Source of the DNA: Fontibacillus phaseoli
GTDB lineage: Bacteria > Bacillota > Bacilli > Paenibacillales > Paenibacillaceae
NCBI RefSeq assembly: GCF_003337355.1
Contig: NZ_QPJW01000006.1
Span: 124,001-188,000, forward strand
Reading direction: 5' to 3'
DNA: 64,000 nucleotides
Numbering within the stretch: position 1 is the stretch's first letter; the number at the start of each line of letters is the position of its first letter. The position numbers and the translations under genes are program-made. Of the stretch, positions 59,286 to 64,000 are shown piece after piece. Below the pieces are notes generated by a model. That model was given only the letters and a program-made list of their open reading frames with translations, searched no databases and had not been told where the DNA came from.

Positions 59286-61526
59286 TTAAACGCAGTGAAT
59301 TTCCCGATACTGCTTCGGCGTAAGGTTCGTGAATTTCTTGAATGCGGAGAAGAAATGCCCTTTGGATATAAAGCCGCATTGATCCGCAATCTCCAGCACC
59401 GAGAGTTGGCTGGATACCAGTTTCTCTTTCACTTTCTCGATTCGTTCCTGGAGGATGTACTCGGACAAGGACATGTTCATGATCTCCTTGAATAACTGCC
59501 GGATATAGCTCACGGAGAAGGAGAAATTGTCGGCTACCTGCTCGATCGATAATTGCGCATCCTGCAAGTGGTTGTCCACGTATTCCTTGATCTCCAGGAC
59601 GATCTCTTCCTTGCGGTTCGAAGATTTCGGAACCTCGGTCTCGGACGCGAGTATCGTGACGATGCCCTCCAGCCACGCTTGAAACTCGGACAGCGTGCTG
59701 TACCGCTCCAACAGTTGATGGATGCTGCTGATCTCGTGCAAGACGCTGGATTTGTTGAAGTTTTTAAGCAGATCGTAGGTAAAATAGGTCAGGTTAAGCT
59801 TGCAGTCGCGATAAGGTAGCTCATGGATGTGCTTCATCTGCTGGCGCAGCAGAACGACGGCGGTCTCCGCGCGGCCGCGGCGGATCGCCTTGATGATCTC
59901 GGCCGTCTCCAGTGCCTCGGATGCGGAAGGATACTCCGCCATAAACTCTTCATAATCGCTCTCCAGAAAAATTTGCTTTTCACCGTCAAGAAATCGCAGC
60001 ATCGTCAATTCGTAGATATGATCATATACATTCCGGAAATTAGCGCCGAAGTCATAGGCATTGCTAATCGCGACAGTTGTGTCGACGCGCAGAATGCGCG
60101 CCACCTGGTTGTGCGCCTCCTCCAGAAGACGTTGCAGTTGAAGCTCGCCCGATTCAGGGCCGCCGATGACCAGGATGAGATGGTCGCCGCCCATATCCAA
60201 GCCTTCGGCCGCATAAGAACCGGCGCCAATCACTTCTTCGCTAATATTACGTATGGCGTACTTAATCAATTTCCGGGAAGGGAAATCGTAACGTTCGCAA
60301 AAGACCGTATAAGCTTCGATCCGCAGGACGGCCAAGAACAGGACTTTACAGGAAGTCAGCTTGGTCCGGGTCTGAATGTATTCGTAGCTCTGGGTGCCTG
60401 GCGTCCCGTGCAGCATCCACTGGGCCAGAAATTCACTTCGAACGAGCTCGGATTGGTTCCTCATGGAGGCATGAAGCTGATCCACATTGTTCAGCAGCAT
60501 ATCGATGCCGTCGTTAATCCATTGGATATCCGGCTTGGCAGCGGACGCGGAGTTTGCGAAGGGCACCTTCTTTTTTAGCTTTTCCGACATAAAGGTGATG
60601 GAACGCAAGGAGCGTCGCGAACTCCAGAAGAACAACGCTGAGACGATTCCCAATAGCAGCAATGTATACGTTATCAATTTTTGCTGGTAAGAGGATATAT
60701 GGCGAGTCAAGATATGATATTCGGTCGAATAGTACACCGACCAATCTTCAGTAGTCAGCTTGGCTGTATTGACGAACCACCGCTGATTCGGGAGCCGAAC
60801 CTGGAAATCGCTGTTTTGCTGCTCCTGCCTTGCTTGATAAAGTTGTTCGTTCAGTGCAGGATTGGGCGCGCCTAATAGGACTAACCCGTTCTCGTCAAGT
60901 ATCCGAATGTCTTGCTCCGAGGAGATCGTTTGGCCGAACAGAAGCTTTGACAGCTGCGGTTTATCGATCAGGAGCACGAGATAGAAATCGGACGGCTTCT
61001 CGGGCGTCGCGGGCAGAATAAGGGCCAGGCAGTCCGAGCCGTCCGTCGGATGATTATAGAAGCGCAAATATTGGCGCCGGAATGATTTCACCCGCTCCAG
61101 CATGCTTTGGTCGGCGAAGGATTCAAAACCGACGATTCCGACTTCGGAGTCAACGATAAGACTCTGCTTCAAATTTATGAGATAGGATCGCTGGATGAGC
61201 GGTTCGGTAGACATAAAGTTGGATTGGGCGACGAGCGCAGCATGGTCGATGAGCGGATCTTTGCTTGTATTGAAGAACCAGTTCTGGATATTCTGATCGG
61301 CGTACATGCTGAGCCCGTATGACTTCAAACTGCCAAGAATCATTTCGGCCTTCGAAGCCAGGTTGTTGACTTCGTTCTGCGAATTGCTTCGCACCTCCAG
61401 CATGGTATATTTCGAGAATTCCGCAGACAGAAAGTAGACAAAAGGAATCATGGAACAGATCAGAACAGTGGTTAGAAATAGAAAGGTACGCAAATAGGTC
61501 TTCTGTAGAAAAGGTTTGATCTTCAT
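59286..61526 (-). CDS. Membrane-bound AraC-family regulator (YesS-like)
   Basis: A 746-residue one-component regulator. An N-terminal helix (TFLFLTTVLICSMIPFVYFL, about 14-33), an extracytoplasmic sensor region (about 35-280) and a second helix (LITYTLLLLGIVSALFFW, about 283-300) precede a cytosolic part that ends in an AraC DNA-binding domain (about 645-745; SIEQVADNFSFSVSYIRQLF and IADQCGFISKGHFFSAFKKF). Proteins of this type sense extracellular sugars and activate adjacent transporter genes. It is divergent from the permease pair at 61819 and 62986. Its end lies close to the MerR-type promoter region. Confidence 0.92.
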   Translation of the reverse strand: MKIKPFLQKTYLRTFLFLTTVLICSMIPFVYFLSAEFSKYTMLEVRSNSQNEVNNLASKAEMILGSLKSYGLSMYADQNIQNWFFNTSKDPLIDHAALVAQSNFMSTEPLIQRSYLINLKQSLIVDSEVGIVGFESFADQSMLERVKSFRRQYLRFYNHPTDGSDCLALILPATPEKPSDFYLVLLIDKPQLSKLLFGQTISSEQDIRILDENGLVLLGAPNPALNEQLYQARQEQQNSDFQVRLPNQRWFVNTAKLTTEDWSVYYSTEYHILTRHISSYQQKLITYTLLLLGIVSALFFWSSRRSLRSITFMSEKLKKKVPFANSASAAKPDIQWINDGIDMLLNNVDQLHASMRNQSELVRSEFLAQWMLHGTPGTQSYEYIQTRTKLTSCKVLFLAVLRIEAYTVFCERYDFPSRKLIKYAIRNISEEVIGAGSYAAEGLDMGGDHLILVIGGPESGELQLQRLLEEAHNQVARILRVDTTVAISNAYDFGANFRNVYDHIYELTMLRFLDGEKQIFLESDYEEFMAEYPSASEALETAEIIKAIRRGRAETAVVLLRQQMKHIHELPYRDCKLNLTYFTYDLLKNFNKSSVLHEISSIHQLLERYSTLSEFQAWLEGIVTILASETEVPKSSNRKEEIVLEIKEYVDNHLQDAQLSIEQVADNFSFSVSYIRQLFKEIMNMSLSEYILQERIEKVKEKLVSSQLSVLEIADQCGFISKGHFFSAFKKFTNLTPKQYREIHCV

Positions 61527-61818
61527 ATAGTTCCAGCACCCCGTGCTTCATTGTTGGACTGACTGTTTAAGGGTATACCTTGGCCGCCTCGATAAAAAAA
61601 CCTAACCCGACACTCTTTACTCAATCATATCCTGACTTCCGTGTGAAGTCCTCATTTTGACATAGTACAAATTAAGATGAATCCGGAAAGACTTACTGCG
61701 CTTTAGTACCCCTTGTGACACAATGAGGACTATTCCGGGAACCTCCTTCCGTACATAATAAACCTGTCAGGATATGGCCACATCGGACAGACCAGATAGA
61801 ATGGAGGGATACTGTAAA

Positions 61819-62730
61819 TTGGGAATGCTGAGGGATCTTGTAAAGAACCGGGGCTTGTATTCGATGGCGATACCGGGAATCGTCTTTCTCGTTGTCTTCT
61901 CCTACATTCCTCTGTCCGGACATCTGCTAGCGTTCAAGGACTTTCAGATCAGCAAGGGCATATGGGGCAGTGATTGGGTGGGACTGGACAACTTTGTCTT
62001 CTTTTTCTCCAATCGGGATTGGATTCAAGTTACGGTCAATACGGTTTATTTAAATGCACTGTTCATTATTTTCGAGATGTTCTTTGCGCTTCTCATCGCG
62101 CTCTTCTTGAATGAAATTCGCTTGAAATGGTTTAAACGTACGATCCAATCCTTCGTCTTCCTTCCTTATTTCATTTCCTGGGTCGTCGTAGGGTATATGG
62201 CATTCATTCTTTTCAACAATACGGACGGTCTGATTAACCGTGTCCTGGGGATGAGCGGGCTTCAAGCCGTCGATTGGTACCAGACCCCGTGGGTATGGCC
62301 GATTATTCTAACTTTAACGCGAATCTGGAAGAGCGCCGGGTATTTTTCTATTATTCTGCTCGCTGCCATTACCGGTTTCTCCTCCGATTATTATGAGAGC
62401 GCCCGCCTGGACGGAGCCACGCGGCTGCAACAGATGAGATACATTACGCTACCCTTGCTGAAGCCGCAAATCATCATTCTCGTACTCCTGGGTGTCGGAC
62501 GGATCTTCTACGGGGATTTCGGCATGATCTACGGAATTATCGGGGATAACGGGATTCTTTTCCCGACGACCGATGTCATCGATACGTATTCCTATCGGGC
62601 GTTAAGGCAGCTTGGCAATTTTAGCATGTCATCGGCCATCGTGTTTTATCAGTCTATTATGGGGCTTATCGCCGTCGTTTCGTTTAATGCCTTAGTTCGG
62701 AAAATCGATAAGGACTCCAGGCTATTCTAA
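61819..62730 (+). CDS. Sugar ABC transporter permease (LplB type)
   Basis: A 303-residue permease with about six helices and the LplB-group segment FKDFQISKGIWGSDWVGLDN. The EAA loop reads YYESARLDGATRLQQMRYIT. The start TTG 61819 lies 10 bases after GGAGGG; earlier in-frame codons have no ribosome binding site. It is divergent from the membrane AraC regulator that probably activates it. Between it and its partner permease lies a 209-base repeat element, which is unusual for such a tightly matched pair. Confidence 0.9.
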   Translation: MGMLRDLVKNRGLYSMAIPGIVFLVVFSYIPLSGHLLAFKDFQISKGIWGSDWVGLDNFVFFFSNRDWIQVTVNTVYLNALFIIFEMFFALLIALFLNEIRLKWFKRTIQSFVFLPYFISWVVVGYMAFILFNNTDGLINRVLGMSGLQAVDWYQTPWVWPIILTLTRIWKSAGYFSIILLAAITGFSSDYYESARLDGATRLQQMRYITLPLLKPQIIILVLLGVGRIFYGDFGMIYGIIGDNGILFPTTDVIDTYSYRALRQLGNFSMSSAIVFYQSIMGLIAVVSFNALVRKIDKDSRLF

Positions 62731-62944
62731 GAGGTTGTTCAAAAAGTCATCTTTCCATGACGAAGCAAATCATGAAGTGGATTCGACATCGAATCTTGAA
62801 TTCAGCTGGGCCTAAGCGAATGCTTACGAAGTATGCTTCCTCAGGAAGCATTTCAGGTGCTCACGTACTAAAAACGTACGCTCCGCTCCTCTGGCCCTAG
62901 CTTCATCCAACCTTCTCGGTCCTGCAAACCTGACTTTTTGAACA
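62729..62944 (+). mobile_element. MITE-like element with 14-bp terminal inverted repeats
   Basis: TGTTCAAAAAGTCA (62736-62749) and TGACTTTTTGAACA (62931-62944) are perfect inverted ends. Inside are a palindrome GATTCGACATCGAATC (62780-62795) and the hairpin ATGCTTCC TCA GGAAGCAT. No open frame fits a transposase, so it would be moved in trans. A second copy begins at 63904. It starts at the base after the permease stop and ends 41 bases before the next start. Confidence 0.75.
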
Positions 62945-62985
62945 CGTACTTTAATTTCGCGGAAAGTAAGGGAGGTGAACTTCAT

Positions 62986-63897
62986 ATGAATCGTCCGGTT
63001 GCTCTGATCCCGCCTGCGCGAGTCCGGCGGACTAGCGGCATTTCCGATAAAATGGCGATGTTCCTGTTCGGACTGTTTTTGATTCTGTTTGCGCTGGTTT
63101 GCTTATTTCCTTTCTGGCTGATGGTCATCAATTCGTTCTCCAGCACCCGAAGCCTGGCGGTGAACGGATACTCCATATGGCCGGATGAGTTTACGCTGGA
63201 GTCGTATCGGTTCCTCCTTCAGGGCAAGCAAATGTTTACCAGCTATGGCATTACCATTGCGGTAACGGCCATCGGAACCGTGATCGGCCTCGTCGTTACC
63301 GCGTTGTTTGCTTACGTACTGGCCCATCCAAAGAACCGATACGGCGGCTTCCTCTCGTTCATGACCTACGTGCCGATGGTCTTCGGCTCGGGGCTCGTCG
63401 GCTTCTATCTTCTGGTCGTGCAGTGGCTGCATCTGAAAGATACGCTGTGGGCGCTTGTGCTTCCTTATGTCATGAATCCGTTCTTTGCGTTTATTTTGGT
63501 TTCGTTCTATCGCTCGTTGCCTTATGAGTTGAACGAATCGGCTAACATTGACGGCGCTGGAGAGTGGACGATCTTCTTCAAAATTATTCGGCCGATTTCG
63601 ACGCCGGTCATTGCGACGATCAGCTTGTTCTACGCCCTGCAATATTGGAACGATTGGTGGCTGTCGCTTCTGTTTATCGATAACAGCGATATGTACCCGC
63701 TCCAGTTGCTTCTTCGGCAGCTCATGTCGCAGATGCAGCTCACGTCGCTCAATCACGGCAATGTGCTGACGCTGCCGCCGGCGGAAGGGGTCAAGCTGGC
63801 AACGGTATGCCTGACGATCGGTCCGATTATACTCGTCTATCCGATGGTTCAGAAATATTTCGTCAAAGGGCTGACCCTCGGCTCGGTAAAAGGTTAA
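62986..63897 (+). CDS. Sugar ABC transporter permease (YtcP type)
   Basis: A 303-residue permease with about six helices, EAA loop ELNESANIDGAGEWTIFFKI, and the YtcP-type C terminus YPMVQKYFVKGLTLGSVKG. ATG 62986 follows GGAGGTGA; a longer frame would begin inside the repeat element. It is the partner of the LplB-type permease at 61819. The binding lipoprotein and any glycosidases are not in the window and would be expected just downstream. Confidence 0.92.
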   Translation: MNRPVALIPPARVRRTSGISDKMAMFLFGLFLILFALVCLFPFWLMVINSFSSTRSLAVNGYSIWPDEFTLESYRFLLQGKQMFTSYGITIAVTAIGTVIGLVVTALFAYVLAHPKNRYGGFLSFMTYVPMVFGSGLVGFYLLVVQWLHLKDTLWALVLPYVMNPFFAFILVSFYRSLPYELNESANIDGAGEWTIFFKIIRPISTPVIATISLFYALQYWNDWWLSLLFIDNSDMYPLQLLLRQLMSQMQLTSLNHGNVLTLPPAEGVKLATVCLTIGPIILVYPMVQKYFVKGLTLGSVKG

Positions 63898-63903
63898 GTA
63901 TAA

Positions 63904-64000
63904 GAGGTTGTTCAAAAAGTCATCTTTCCATGACGAAGCAGATCATGAAGTGAATTCGACGTCGAATTTTGAATTCAGCCGGGCCTTCCGTTGCTCACGT
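63904..64000 (+). mobile_element. Second copy of the MITE-like element, cut by the window edge
   Basis: It repeats the first 90 or so bases of the element at 62731 with few changes, including TGTTCAAAAAGTCA (63909-63922). The internal palindrome here is AATTCGACGTCGAATT (63953-63968). After GGGCCTT it jumps to GTTGCTCACGT, lacking about 45 bases of the first copy's centre. It starts 6 bases after the permease stop codon. Confidence 0.75.

Overview
The window looks like a chromosomal segment of a Paenibacillus-type bacterium (Bacillota, Paenibacillaceae). The evidence is indirect but consistent: an S-layer-anchored (SLH) multimodular laminarinase, LplB/YtcP-type sugar permeases with a large LplA-type binding lipoprotein, a membrane-bound YesS-type AraC regulator, many one-component sugar regulators, strong GGAGG ribosome binding sites with frequent TTG/GTG starts, and short hairpin repeats between genes. 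No rRNA, tRNA or CRISPR array was found.

Layout. 1-7.8 kb: the tail of a DUF1259 protein, a secreted protein of unknown function, then a LacI regulator followed by a large surface beta-glucanase (GH16). The glucanase has a sigma-A promoter, two near-identical 18-bp palindromes (one inside the coding region) and a cre site matching the consensus. 7.8-10.9 kb: a MacB-type ABC exporter pair. 11.3-19 kb: an AraC regulator divergent from a seven-gene operon (flavin-dependent acyl-CoA dehydrogenase-like enzyme, MetNIQ-type importer, tautomerase-fold protein, aldo/keto reductase, PepV-like dipeptidase) that looks built for uptake and breakdown of an organosulfur or amino-acid derivative.

19-34.4 kb: an accessory region, visibly AT-rich in its first two thirds, that I read as a defence island. 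It holds a coiled-coil protein with a GIY-YIG (T5orf172-type) domain, two decayed small genes, a five-helix membrane protein with a large helical cytosolic part, a SIR2-STAND-TPR protein whose Walker A lysine is replaced by threonine, an McrB-like AAA+ GTPase overlapping a DUF2357/PD-(D/E)xK nuclease, and a HicA-like toxin with a composite Phd/HicB antitoxin.

34.5-43 kb: small membrane and hypothetical proteins, a TetR regulator, an aldo/keto reductase, a relic of a GntR/LacI-type regulator gene related to the intact one at 43.6 kb, and a four-gene Gfo/Idh/MocA plus sugar-isomerase cluster divergent from an AraC regulator.

43.6-57.3 kb: a putative alpha-mannoside utilisation locus: GntR-type and AraC regulators, a DUF1861 (GH130-like) protein, two permeases, a binding lipoprotein, a GH38 alpha-mannosidase, an SGNH esterase, a secreted beta-propeller protein and a TIM-barrel sugar isomerase, closed by a strong terminator. 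57.5-59.3 kb: a MerR/TipA-type regulator with a DUF2268 metalloprotease, behind a promoter with a 19-bp spacer and a dyad. 59.3-64 kb: a membrane AraC regulator divergent from two more sugar permeases. Each permease is followed immediately by a copy of a short hairpin-rich element; the first copy has 14-bp terminal inverted repeats, and the second runs off the window.
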